Shown here: one piece after another, positions 25,101 to 35,268 of the stretch
Layout of the letters: each line of letters starts with the position of its first letter
How positions within the stretch are numbered: the stretch's first letter is position 1
Assembly: GCA_036877525.1 (NCBI GenBank)
Contig: JAZGTH010000002.1
Span: 11,901,501-11,965,500, forward strand
DNA length: 64,000 bases
Direction: 5' to 3'
Source of the DNA: Chromobotia macracanthus
Lineage: Eukaryota; Chordata; Actinopteri; Cypriniformes; Botiidae
The notes under the pieces: generated by a model
The model's database searches: none
The model's input: only the letters and a program-made list of their open reading frames with translations
Told to the model about the DNA's origin: nothing
Made by a program: the position numbers and the translations under genes

Positions 25101-26798
25101 TAATCTGTTTAGTGACAGAGCTGCGGACAGTAATTGTGTCAAATTGAACTCGGCCCCAGGGTGTGTTAGTGCCTCCCCCTTGTACAGGACCTGAGTGGAG
25201 ACAGCTTTTTATTTATTTGATTTTCTCTGTCAAGAAAATGTTGGCTGAGGTCATGTGTATCTCTCTTCCAAAACATGCCGGTGACAAACTGTGATTTGCT
25301 GCTTATGCAGTTCATGCTTCAAATTGTGAGTTTTTTATAACAAGGTCAAAGGTCGAAGGTTTTGTTTGCTGTGGGTCTGAGGTGGTGAAATATGTGTTAA
25401 TAACATTCTGCTCTGTTTACAGTCAGGGTCCCGCTCAAAAGGAGTTTCTGGCCTTTGGGCCACCTAAGGTACTATACTGACTCCAGTGTACTTCACAACA
25501 CTTGTTATATACAATTTACTTTTCTCTACAGGCTATAATAATCTCTCTCTTTCTTTCAGTCTCTGTTCTCTATGCACATAAAGAGAGAAGGTTCTTCATC
25601 CGCTTCCTCTCCGCGGCCGGCTGATGAGGCTGTGCACTCGGACCGGTACCAGGTGAGAACAGGGCACACCGGGAACAATAATGCATACATTGAGTACAAA
25701 GAACAATGAATACATTAGCTTGCACAACTCCTATGAAGCTATACGTTATTACCTGGGCTAAAGAGATCAAAGATGTTATAACTGGCAACGATTGACTTTA
25801 AATCCAGATCAAACTTAACCAGAGGACAATTGTATTTCTCAGAGCTTGCTCTTTCAAAGCTCAGGAGATTGTCAGCTGTGTTCAAAAATATCAACTTTGT
25901 CTCAGATTTTTCTTCTAAAATTGCTTTAGAGAAATAAAAATAGAAACAACTGAGACAAATGTTAAAATACAGTAATGTGTATGAAGCTGTAAAATTAATA
26001 TAGATGTAGCTGCAATAATCAGGATTTGGGTAAATTTGATGAGAAATGTTTGAGGTTGTACTGAAATCTTTAATAATATTGACTTTTAATTGAGACTTGG
26101 CATATTCTCTGTCTCTCAAGAGACTTGGCAAATCTGAGCTCAGTTTGAGACATTGTTGAGATCTCTTCTGAAACTCTAATGAAGACATTTGTGAGATTTC
26201 TGGGTCTTTCTCTCAGGAGAAATGTCTGAGACATAGATGACTTAAAGCAAAAGTTTTGAGATTAAATGGAGATTTGCTCTCCATTTAATCTCATTACTGT
26301 CTGGGAGATCTCAAGAGATCTCATCTGTTATTTTTCTTTCCTTTCATCTTCCATCAAATGTTTAAGGCAGCATTTAGTGCAGTCCTGCCATCTACTGGAA
26401 TTAAATTGAATTTACACAATAGTCCCATTAAAGAGCACTCATTGGTCACTAATGCGCATTCTCTCAACAGAGCTTAATTGTAGTCCCACTGAGAATTAGA
26501 TTTAAGGTTTATATTTGTTCTCCTGTCTTTGTGCATTTCAGACATTTTTGAGAGTACGAGCAAACAGGCAAACAAGACTCAACAGTAAGTTGACGATAAG
26601 ATTCACTAACTTGTTAACCCTCTGAGTGTCTTTCCTTTGTATTTTAAATAATTGTTTTTGTCAGGGCCTGATCAAATCTGATCAAATTCATATTTCCTTG
26701 TGATTATATCTATATGTCTGTGAACTGTCTCTAAATCAGTATCACAAATTGTTTTAGCAGCACCCCTGACCTTTGACATAGTTATAGTGCCTTTTACT

Positions 26799-26834
<36 letters not shown>

Positions 26835-29800
26835 CAATAAGGCATTTCAAGCTTATCTAGTACTTAAATTACAAACCAGCACTGACTTAAATGTATATAA
26901 AAATTACACAGGTCCTGCATATTTGGTTAATGACTAAACATTACTGACTCACAATGCAAGATTGGTAAAGTAATATGGAGTATAGAAGCTCTGTACTGTG
27001 AAAGATTGGTACTCTGTCATGTTGAATCTTCGATCATTTATCAGGGCTGTTAATTTTTATATTGTTTCGTTAACATGAGGAAAGGCTGCACTAGAGGTTC
27101 GGTCACAGCTAATTGGTCAGATTTCCTCTCTAATGAACAATCGTCTCTCTGTTATGGTCAACTTCACCGTGATTGTAAAGGGTTTCCACTGTCCTCTTTG
27201 ACTCTGTTATGAGCTGAGGCTCCTAAAGATTAATGCTGCTCGACGTCATTAGTGGCTCAGCAAAACACTCAAAGATTTTAATGGAGTGATGAAGAGCGTT
27301 CCACTGCGCTGAACTGCACCTACAGTGTGTGTGTGTACGTGTGAGACGGAGAGAATAAAGGAAATCTCTTATTTGTCTTTATTTTACAATCACATAAATA
27401 AATCAATCCAATTCCCTTGCTATTTATTTATTTATTGTAGGCTTAAGAGATAAAGGTCTTATCTTGTATGTTTCTGATCTGTTTCTGTTTCGTTCAGATG
27501 TTTTGAATTATTATCTACTCTGTGATTTTCCATTATAAAATTGCTGGTACAGAAAAATCAAATCACAAACTCTGTCTACGCTTTATATTCTTTGAAAAGA
27601 AAAAACTATAATAGAAAATAGTGTCCAGCAAAAACCGTGCTTGTCCAGAGCAGCTGTTTTTGTCATACATTTTTACAAGCCTTCCTTTTTTTTAACAGCA
27701 CGCATCGGAAAACTGAAAAGACGGAAAGCCGAGGAAGACCAGGTATGATGGAAATTCAGTTCGTCATGTGATCATGTTTGTGCATCTTAGTCAGTAAAAA
27801 TATGGATTCCTATAATGCCTGAAGCTCCCCTAGATCTGCTTTCCACTGACAGATCACAGCGTGTGTGTGATGTCTGTGATCTGCTTGGCAGGTGGGATAT
27901 GACATGGGGTTTGTTCAGGCAGCTGTCCTCTTCTGCTCAGTCAGTTGTGTGATGTGACAAGCAGATGTGATAAAGGGGCCAGAAGCACCAGACAAACTAT
28001 GAACCTGCATGTGAAATATCTGTTGATTGTTATTTTTCCTGCCTCTGAGTTGTGACCTCATGTGAACAGGGCATTTATGGTGTGTGTTGTTTGTGTGTGT
28101 GGTCCTGGTATTTACTACAGTATGAGGACCAAATGTCCCCACAGTGAGAAAATACCAGTAAATTCTGACCTTTTTTAGGTGCTTATAAAGAAATAAGCTT
28201 ATAAATCATACAGAATGATCTTTTTTGAAAATCTAAAATAGCAGATATTTTCTGTGATAGTTACACTCTAAAAAGTCATTTCAACTTACTCTTTGTAATC
28301 TTGACCTCTGTGGAGTTGAAGTAACTTATAAGAAATAGTTGGTAAATTGCTAAACCTATTTTTTTAAGTTATACCAGTCAGGATTTAAAATATTAAGTTG
28401 AAATTACTTATATAGCCAAGTTCATTAAACGTAAACATTTAAGGCAGCAAAGTTTTATGGTTAGTGTAGGGGGATAGAATATACAGTTTGTACAGTATTA
28501 AAAGCATTGCGTCTATGGAATGTCCACATAAAACGTGTGTGTGTGTTCTGCAGAGAGACGGTGTGTGTATTGTTGAAGAGGGCTCTGTGTTGTCAGCCGG
28601 GAGTGAGTTTGAATGGGCAGAACACAGAAGAATCCAAATGGTTTCTGTTCTCAGAGGATTCAGAGGTACAACACACACAAACCCTGTACAGTAACTGAAT
28701 CACACACCACTGCTCAAATGTATTCATATGAATTAAACTTACATAAGCAGTATTAGATTATAAAGCAAACGCTGTACAAATTATCATAGAAAACATCTTT
28801 AGAAATGAATCCAGAAATTGAGGTGAATCATCTTATCCAGCTGTTTCTTTAACAAAGTCTTAACTGCTGAAATCAGAGGAACCATAACTGTGTGTGTGTG
28901 AAGTGTATAAAACAGACCCTTGAGTCAGAGTGGTTTTAACCTCTTCAGAAGTCGATTATGGTCGAAGTCTTACTTAACGGAAACATTAAGGAAACATTTT
29001 TACAACCTAAAATTGTTAGTAGGAATGTCCTCAAGTATCGCTGTGAACTGTTTGCTTCAGGTTTGGGGAACAGCACACTAAAGGAGCATCAGGACAGTGA
29101 TGCAGATCTGGACGTGGATGGAGATGATACTCTGGAGTATGGAAAAGCCCAGTATCCTTATTTTAAGTGCCTTTGAGTGTTTGTGTGCATTTATATACCA
29201 ATAAAAACATTTGTAATTTAAGACCATGTTTCCTCAGCAAATGGTCTCAGATACACGGAAGCCGATGTGATTCCCTGTTCAAGAAATGAATGCAGAGTCT
29301 CAGAGGAGCGACAGGCAACAAGAGGAGTTTTAAAGTATGCACACTCACAAATAGGACATTTGTTTGGGATCCTGCATTGCTACTTGTTTCTCAAAACGTG
29401 TTTTTTTTTAAGTGGGGACACAAGCAGCAGGTTATCTCCAGAGCAAACCAAGCTGGCGAACTCAGGTGAGGCACGTTTTACCAGGAGTGTTTTTCAATTT
29501 ATTCTGCATTGTTGGGGTGTACATATTATTGGGGTATAAATATACAGCACTATTTAAAACCATTTTTTTATACTATAAAAGAAAAAAATGGTTTTAAATA
29601 TTGCTGTATGCTATCATTTTTATTATAATTGTGTAGTAATTATGATAGCATATATTGTTTTTGCATGTATGTTTCTGTTTATAATATGTTAATATTAATT
29701 AACATATTATTATAATTAACGTTAATAATAGTATGTTAATAATTTTGCTGTTCTTTGTCTATAGAAACTCCAACCACCAGTAATGGAGAGTTTGACAGCA

Positions 29801-32544
29801 ACACAAGCACAACATCTCCAAGAACCTGTAAGAACAGCGAGTTAGAGAGGTGAGTGTGTCCTTCCACACACAGTTAAATTGGGAAGAGCTGTGAATCTCT
29901 TCAGCAGGTTCTTGAAGGAGATGTTTGAAGAGATATTTGAGATGTTTGAAGGTATGTTTGAGATGTTTGAAGAGATATTGGAGATGTTTGAGGAGATGTT
30001 TGAGGAGATGTTTGAAGAGATGTTTGAGAGGTTTGAAGGATGTTTGAGGAGATGTTTGAAGGATATTTGAAGAGATGTTTGAATTCTTTCCCTGTGCATT
30101 GGGACAGGTTTTTATGCATTTTGTGCAGCTAAGGTCAACTTAGCACCTGGATGGACACATGAGGATTTATACATGGCTGAATCATTCAGTAACAATGTCA
30201 CAAATCAGTTCTTTCTCAGTGGGGCCACAGCTCGGCAGGTCCGCTGAAGCGTGTGTGGCATATGTTTTGGAGTGAATCATTAATCAGCTTGATGGATCCA
30301 TTTATCAGTTGGGGAGGATCAGATTGCTGGAAAACTGAAATATCTTTCTAAATCGATTGCATTGTAACTATTAAAATAGCAACGAATATGTAAATGATGT
30401 ATGTGTATTTTTATATTTATTCAGTAATATAATTGTAATATACAGTATGTATATAAGGTAATATGTATCTAGTCTAAATTAAAAGTTATACTGTATCTAT
30501 CAAATATAAATTTATATATAAAATGTAACATACAGTATATCAAATATATCAAAACATGCTTCATATTAAAGATATATATGATATATAATGTAATATAAAA
30601 TCAAAATACAATCAAGCCCTCCGTTTCAGGCATTACCATATATTTAAATTTATATTTAAATTATCTCCTAATTCTGTTATACTCCAGCATTCTGCTATTT
30701 TGGTCAGGCATCATCCTCAATATTTTGTGTATATATTAGGTATGTACTGCTGTCACAACTCTCCAATGAGTATTTAGCCTGAGGATGAGGGCCGTAATTT
30801 GATATTTCCAACAGACATCCACAGAAAAAAACACAGCATTCATTATGCTTATATTTGGCGACTATTACATGAGGCATTTTTGATGGATCACTTAAGCCTC
30901 CTGCTGTCATAGTTCAATTCCTGAGAGCTGATTAAATGGGCATGTGTTGGCCAGGATGTTCCTGCTGGGATTAGGGGGCTCTGAGCGAGTGTTATTTAAT
31001 TGTGGTGAAGTGGAAACACTCGAGTGAGGAAGAGTCAGTGAGGCAGGAAGGAAGACGGTTCCTGACAAATGACAGTCTGCCGCAGGGCCCGCAGCCCGGC
31101 CCTGTGTGGACACGCTAATAAAGCAATTACACTGGGACAATGTTTGCACACTGTCGTGGCACCTATGTCTCTCTTACTGCATGGCCGTTTAGTTTCTTAT
31201 CATATTCTGTTTTGACCTCACTGAGATGTTTGTTTCAATTATAGGTGTTTATTTTTTGGAATTAAGCTGTAGTTTACGACAAGATCATTGATTGTGTGCC
31301 CTTATGAAAATTAACCATGGTTTTACTATAGTTTAACGGTGAAGAACTGCTATTTCTTTTCTTGTTCTTAATTGACTACACCCATCTGTAGGACCTGTCT
31401 TTTTTGTTTTGGCTAAGCAGTCAGCTTCCTATAAGTGCACAGAAATTATTAACTTTTTTTGCTTATCAAAATACAACAATAGAATTTAGGGTTGAGCGTG
31501 CTCATGTATCACAATGTTAAATTTGCTTACAAATGCACCTCATTTAATGATGCAATTTGTCTTCTGATTACTGTTCACATGTAATTTAGAATTCATAACG
31601 TGGCCTTCAGCAACCGTGATCAGGCTTTGACTCTAATCAACCTTTTGTGTTTTTTCATTCTTGTTTGGTTCAGCGTATCAAAAGATCCCTCCCTCGGTAC
31701 ACTGGAGGCCCTAAAAACACGAATCAGAGATCTGGAGAAGCAGCTCACACGAGGTGACAGATTCAAGTGTCTCATATGCATGGTGAGTTTGCCAGTGTTT
31801 TTTTCTTTTAAAGGGTATTTCAAAGTGTGATTAATCTGGTGCATAATTTGTTTGTTAGTATATAAACCATTGAAAAAAGATTGACTGTATTGAGTGTTTC
31901 AGATGTAATTTTGTAAGTAGACATGAACGTCATTGTTTTCTCTTAAGGATTCGTACACCATACCTCTGACATCTATCCAGTGCTGGCATGTCCACTGTGA
32001 GGAATGCTGGCTTCGCACTTTGGTGAGATGAACCTGCATCGTACATTTATTCTGTACTCAAAGATGCAATCCGTAACTTTTAACTCACTGTCGCCATCTC
32101 TGGTTGAAACATAAAATTGCAAGTTACTTGCAGAGTATTTTTCTTAAAGTTTATATGAGTTTAAATTCTAAGCAACTACTGTAAGAACACACTACAAATG
32201 CTCCGTCATCCTCAGCACCCACACACGTGATTTAGTAGTCGAGTCTTTTTCTTTCTGTTTGTACACAGAAAGAAGGAAGTCAAACTGCCATTTACCGCAA
32301 CATCGAATCTGACAGCTTAAATTATATCATTGTTACGGATTGCAGCTTTAAGATTCTCAGCACAGCATGTTTATAAAATCGAAATGAACCCCAGTAAGTC
32401 TGATATTAAACTACATCAAAGTAAATTGAGTTTCACTTGTTAAATTAACTATATCATTATTCTCTTTCTCAGGGAGCAAAAAAGCTTTGTCCACAGTGCA
32501 ACACTATCACCTCACCTGGGGACCTGAGGCGAGTGTATTTGTGA
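5263..32544 (+). CDS. rnf220: E3 ubiquitin-protein ligase RNF220, 14 coding exons, 554 aa
   Basis: RNF220 is a RING-type E3 ligase, known to ubiquitinate Sin3B and to modulate Wnt and Gli signalling in the neural tube. Coding exons: 5263-5893, 24070-24196, 25423-25468, 25560-25652, 26542-26584, 27699-27742, 28554-28665, 29061-29151, 29251-29334, 29413-29465, 29765-29849, 31674-31782, 31948-32022, 32473-32544. The phases join without error to 554 codons; human RNF220 is 566 aa. The start MDLHRTAFKMENSSY matches the family N-terminus. A Cys pair CPIC sits near residues 224-227. The C3HC4 RING uses C502, C505, C518, H520, C523, C526, C537 and C540, and the protein ends GDLRRVYL. Residues ~325-370 and ~400-470 diverge strongly from human, so this may be the faster-evolving fish paralogue (rnf220b); that is inference. 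The intron at 29152-29250 looks U12-type. Confidence 0.95.
7576..7767 (-). mobile_element. MITE, CCCAGCTAAC family, copy 1
   Basis: The left end is CCCAGCTAACATTCTCAG and the right end TTGTTAACTGGG, with TA on both sides (TA|CCCAG...CTGGG|TA). This suggests a TA target duplication, as in Tc1/mariner elements. No coding capacity. The family's two ends differ: one continues AATTTTAGGTTGTAAG, the other GGGAATGTTCTCAGAACG. Strand is given as + when the AATTTTAGG end is on the left. Confidence 0.85.
9893..10112 (+). mobile_element. MITE, CCCAGCTAAC family, copy 2
   Basis: Left CCCAGCTAACAATTTTGGGC, right GTTGCCTGTTAGCTGGG. Both termini are intact, with AACGTT/AACATT-rich internal sequence. Confidence 0.85.
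11394..11698 (-). mobile_element. MITE, CCCAGCTAAC family, copy 3
   Basis: Left CCACCTAACAGGCAACATTC, right ACTTAAAATGTTTAGCTGGG. One of the longer copies (about 305 bp), with some decay of the left terminus. Confidence 0.8.
12758..12905 (+). mobile_element. tRNA-derived SINE, copy 1
   Basis: A tRNA-like head with A box TGGCTCAGTTGG and B box GGTTTGATTCC, then a LINE-like tail (TTGGATGAAAGTGTCTGCTA) ending in short ATAAATATAAA repeats. Typical of fish SINEs mobilised by L2-clade LINEs. It is not a functional tRNA gene because the acceptor stem and 3' arm are not closed. Confidence 0.85.
14194..14512 (+). mobile_element. MITE, CCCAGCTAAC family, copy 4
   Basis: The left end is worn down (CAACCTAAGGTCTCTAAC); the right end is TTCTGAGAACACTCCCAGTT followed by AGCTG. 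About 320 bp. Confidence 0.75.
14815..14844. repeat. (CA)n microsatellite
   Basis: About 15 CA units in rnf220 intron 1. Confidence 0.95.
15062..15251. repeat. Compound (TA)n-(TG)n microsatellite
   Basis: About 36 TA units to 15135, then TGTGTGTGTATAATATG, then about 19 TG units (15198-15235) and a final TA run. Open frames on both strands here are artefacts. Confidence 0.95.
16739..17000 (+). mobile_element. Non-autonomous element with AAAGGGACAGT ends, copy 1
   Basis: Begins AAAGGGACAGTCCATTCC and ends GTGAACTATCCCTTCAAA, an inverted-repeat pair. The core CATCATTTACTCAC...GGTTTGGAATGACA is a foldback. This sequence type is very common in cyprinid genomes. The open frame on the other strand arises from the repeat. 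Confidence 0.8.
17796..18043 (+). mobile_element. 260-bp inverted-repeat element, copy 1
   Basis: Ends AAAGCTGCAGTCTGTAACTT and AAGTTACAGATTGCAGCTT are imperfect inverted repeats. The interior has CAGAGATGGCGATA near the right end. No coding capacity, so a MITE. Confidence 0.8.
19048..19195. repeat. (CT)n-(CA)n compound microsatellite
   Basis: About 110 bp of CT with scattered TGTCTCT/TTTCTCT interruptions, followed by about 15 CA units. It produces Ser-Leu and Arg-Glu frames that are not genes. Confidence 0.95.
19850..19996 (+). mobile_element. tRNA-derived SINE, copy 2
   Basis: Same family as the copy at 12.8 kb: B box GGTTTGATTCCCAGGGG and tail GGATGAAAGCGTCTGCCAAA ending ATAAATGTAAATG. 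Confidence 0.85.
20043..20434 (+). mobile_element. 260-bp inverted-repeat element, copy 2 (interrupted)
   Basis: The left end AAGCTACAATCCATAACTTT and the interior (AACAGAGATGGCGATAGAGA) match the family. About 130 bp of unrelated sequence separates the halves and the right terminus is decayed. Confidence 0.65.
21557..21703. repeat. TTCTR pentanucleotide-like repeat
   Basis: Imperfect TTCTG/TTCTA/TTTTA units (for example ATTCTATTCTGTTTTTTCTA) over about 145 bp in rnf220 intron 1. Confidence 0.8.
22778..23119 (-). mobile_element. MITE, CCCAGCTAAC family, copy 5
   Basis: Left CAGCTAACCAGGGATGTTCC, right CTACTTAAAATTGTTAGG. The internal sequence is extended by a partly duplicated AAAACATTC block. 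Confidence 0.8.
28440..28550 (-). mobile_element. GTTTGTACAGTATTAAAA-type repeat abutting rnf220 exon 7
   Basis: The block TAGGGGGATAGAATATACAG, then TTTGTACAGTATTAAAAGCA, is the reverse of the piece at 36545-36610 (TTTTATACTGTACAAACTTT ... CCCCTAACCTACACC). It continues with TGTCCACATAAAACGTGTG up to the acceptor TTCTGCAG of the exon at 28554. A further fragment with GAGGACCAAATGTCCCC lies at 28100-28143. Confidence 0.6.
28966..29020 (-). mobile_element. MITE remnant upstream of rnf220 exon 8
   Basis: Only the AATTTTAGG end remains (ACTTAACGGAAACATTAAGG, then ACAACCTAAAATTGTTAG). It lies about 40 bp upstream of the exon at 29061, so a fragment of the element is part of the 3' end of that intron. 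Confidence 0.65.
29152..29250 (+). other. rnf220: Candidate U12-type (minor spliceosome) intron of rnf220
   Basis: A 99-bp intron beginning GTATCCTTAT, which matches the U12 donor consensus RTATCCTT. It ends CAG without a polypyrimidine tract, and TTTCCTCAGC sits about 14 nt before the 3' splice site, resembling the TTCCTTRAC branch site in place and partly in sequence. No ordinary donor nearby keeps the reading frame: CA|A TAC joins the conserved Q-Y-T-E-A-D block. Confidence 0.7.
29915..30085. repeat. GAGATGTTTGA minisatellite in rnf220 intron
   Basis: About eleven imperfect 12-15-bp units of the type GAAGAGATGTTTGAG just after the rnf220 exon 29765-29849. Both strands are open by chance (Phe-Glu-Glu-Met and Ser-Asn-Ile repeats). 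Not a gene. Confidence 0.85.
32059..32350 (+). mobile_element. 260-bp inverted-repeat element, copy 3, in last rnf220 intron
   Basis: Ends AAAGATGCAATCCGTAACTT and TTACGGATTGCAGCTTTA. It lies 36 bp after the donor at 32023 and fills much of the last rnf220 intron. Confidence 0.8.
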
Positions 32545-33970
32545 TGGGCCCCTGACTTAGCTGTCCTGTCAACTGCCTGTTTGCACTCTGCACAAACTGA
32601 TGACTAAACTTTACTTTACTAAACAGGCCTCTTCTGGGTCAATGCAATGTTTATTGCCCAACAAAGAAATGAATACTGACCCGTTCCTGCTGGAATGCAG
32701 TTTAAATGAAAACCACTGTGAGCAGTTTTCATTTCTCTTCACGGTATAAATCTTCACAAATATTGTGGCATAAAAATAAGGACAATAAAACTAATCACAG
32801 GATGGTGTTATGTACAGAACCTTGTTTTATTTTAAATAAAAGATTGTTTTTAAGTTATTCTAATAGAGGAATATATACAGCAATCTGTCCGATAGTTTGG
32901 TGAATGTTTTCAGAAAACACTTGTGTTTTTTCTGAACTGAATCTAGCGGTGTTGATATCTGAAATGATAGAGGTAATCTTTGGATCATTCATAAAGTGTG
33001 TTTTGTGAAGAAAATGCAAAAATACACTGAATCTTGTACATTATTTCTTTCCATACTTGTGACTGTATACAGTAGTTATGTTTCTCCCTAAAGATCTAAC
33101 ACTGAACTGGACGAAATCTTTTAAATTAGGTTTAAGATAAATTATCTTAATCTGCCTTTGAGGTGATATACTGTTTATATAGTGTAATTGTTTATCTCAT
33201 ATGTTTTGTTTAATGATCCTATTATGCTAAGCATGCTTAAAATGACAAAGACAAGAGATTAAATATGATGTATTACTAAGCCATTTCCCCAAACCTTGTA
33301 GATTAAAAGAGTCTGCCATTTTGGCAAAGATTCATATACCTACAGTAACTACCATATGGTCTACCAACAGAAATTCAGATATAAAGTAAATTCTCTGTAT
33401 ATTTTTTACATTTTGTGCTCTTCTTCAAGTTGCTTTTACACAAAGGCACTTTTGTAGATGTAACTGTTTATATTTCTGTAATGAATTACATTGATTGGCT
33501 GGCTGATGTTGTGTTAAGCCGTCTTGCATATAGCAGCTACAATTAGTAGCATGTACTGCCCTCTGGCTACCAGGTTGCATTTATCATTGCAAAATATGGA
33601 TGCCATGTTCAGACTGACTGAAGTTGATCTCTGCTTAGTCTTCGCATCTCTCCACTGCCAAGCAGAGCAATGACCTCCTCACACTGCGTAACTACAGCCT
33701 ACGACACTGGCGACTTTAGGAATGAAGATCGAAACTAACAGAAGAGGAGATCAGCTTTTCTTTCGTGATATTGTAGCAATAGTTTTGTTACTGTCTAGAC
33801 TCTCTAGTCAAGTTATAAGTAACTGAAAGATCGTTAAGCACTTTTAATAGTTGACAGAAATAGTTATCAGAAATTTTAGACCGAAACATAAAACCAGCTT
33901 TGTTTTATGATGTATTTTGTACAGACTCACCTGTTTTTCTTTGACAAAAAAATAAACACTTGTTGTCTAA
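32545..33970 (+). other. rnf220: rnf220 3' UTR
   Basis: AT-rich sequence directly after the stop codon with AATAAA signals at 32835-32840 and 33951-33956. Either could end the transcript. The repeat content is low compared with the introns, as expected of a UTR. Which signal is used cannot be told from sequence. Confidence 0.5.
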
Positions 33971-34970
33971 CAAAGAAATGTTGCACCCTTAAAAGACTGA
34001 CTGTGCTTATAAGACTTTAAGACTTATAAGACAAGAATTTAAACCAACAAATTTGGGCTTAAATGTGGAACTGGATCTACCAAAAAAAAAAATCTTATTT
34101 AGAATCATAACCTCTGAGGTTTATCACTTTGCTGTTAAGTTGTTGAACAAACCTGCCCAACTATTGTAAAGCTACAATGGAACTTTACACTATATGCATG
34201 AATATAGTGATATATTCAATGTATAGTCAACTTTACATTGAACGATTGGCCTCGTAAACCGGCTGTCTGAGGTTGATGTCCTGACATATCTGTAATTAGT
34301 AGCGGTATAAACTCTTGTCTGTGTGGATTTAGGTTAGAGCTGGATTAGTTCAGCCCCATTCAGGTCAGGGTGAGAGTGAGTCACTCAGTCCTGCTTCTGC
34401 TGCAAAGAAAGTTACATGATTCACCATTTCACCTGTAGAATCAGATTCTTCTCAAAACTAACAAAGGTACAAAAGTAACAAAAGGTTTTTTGGATATTTA
34501 AACTTCGGGCCCCAGCACCCCAAACCAATTATAATACTCAAAGTTAATGTTTAGGAAGGGCCTGATTTTTCAGTGCCCAGCTAAAATCGGCCTCAATGGC
34601 AGCCAGCAGGGCAAAGATTTATGTCTGGATCAAATGAGAGACAAATATCCCACTCAATTTATAAGAGTTTATTTTTGAGATTGTGTTAAGTAAATCCATG
34701 GACGCCGATCTAATTTTTATTTTCTGGTTTTGGTCCTTCTTACTCTCCTTTCCTCTGTGTTAATATATAATTTCAGTTTTGTCTGTAAACAAATTAAAAT
34801 AGTGGACATTGATTGTAAAGACAATTTGTGTGTTGATTCCTGACGTTTTTGAATATATAAAAGGCCACACTAGCTTTAATATTACTGAAAAAGGTGCCTT
34901 ATTAATCATGTAAATCATTATGGGAAGTAACAATTTATCTTTGACACAACAGCAGATATAAAAGACATGC
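33971..34970. other. Intergenic region between rnf220 and guk1
   Basis: AT-rich sequence with no supportable exon, RNA gene or clear repeat family. It ends where the 54-bp minisatellite begins. Confidence 0.55.
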
Positions 34971-34971
34971 T

Positions 34972-35183
34972 ATTTGATTGGCTGTGGGTGAACGGAGGTG
35001 TTAATTGTTGCTGGCAGTAATTGATTTGATTGGCTGTGGGTGAACGGGGAGGTGTTAATTGTTGCTGGCAGTAAGTGATTTGATTGGCTGTGGGTGAACG
35101 GGGAGGTGTTAATTGTTGCTGGCAGTAATTGATTTGATTGGCTGTGGGTGAATGGGGAGGTGTTAATTGTTGCTGGCAGTAAG
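34972..35183 (+). repeat. 54-bp minisatellite (about 4 units) carrying CCAAT boxes
   Basis: Four head-to-tail units start at GATTGGCTG positions 34976, 35028, 35082 and 35136, so the period is 52-54 bp. Each unit reads GATTGGCTGTGGGTGAACGG, then GGAGGTGTTAATTG and TTGCTGGCAGTAA. On the other strand each contains CAGCCAATC, a close match to the NF-Y CCAAT box. The array ends right before the inferred guk1 first exon, so it probably forms part of the promoter. Confidence 0.9.
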
Positions 35184-35189
35184 CTGAGC

Positions 35190-35268
35190 AACAAGTCAGT
35201 GAGTCAGAAACACACAAACACACACATACATCTACAGCTCACCATCGAACCTGCACATCACAGACAAG
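35190..35268 (+). other. guk1: Probable guk1 5' untranslated exon
   Basis: The sequence CATCACAGACAAG is followed at 35269 by a strong donor, GTAAGAC. The next acceptor in the right place is CCTCACACAG at 37273-37282, immediately before the guk1 ATG. The 5' boundary is approximate, chosen because the CCAAT-bearing minisatellite ends here. No ATG in the interval opens a long frame. A transcript is needed to confirm it. Confidence 0.45.

Noticed and set aside
29842..30119. Frames with Ser-Asn-Ile and Glu-Met-Phe repeats
   Set aside because: They come from the 12-15-bp intronic minisatellite of rnf220.
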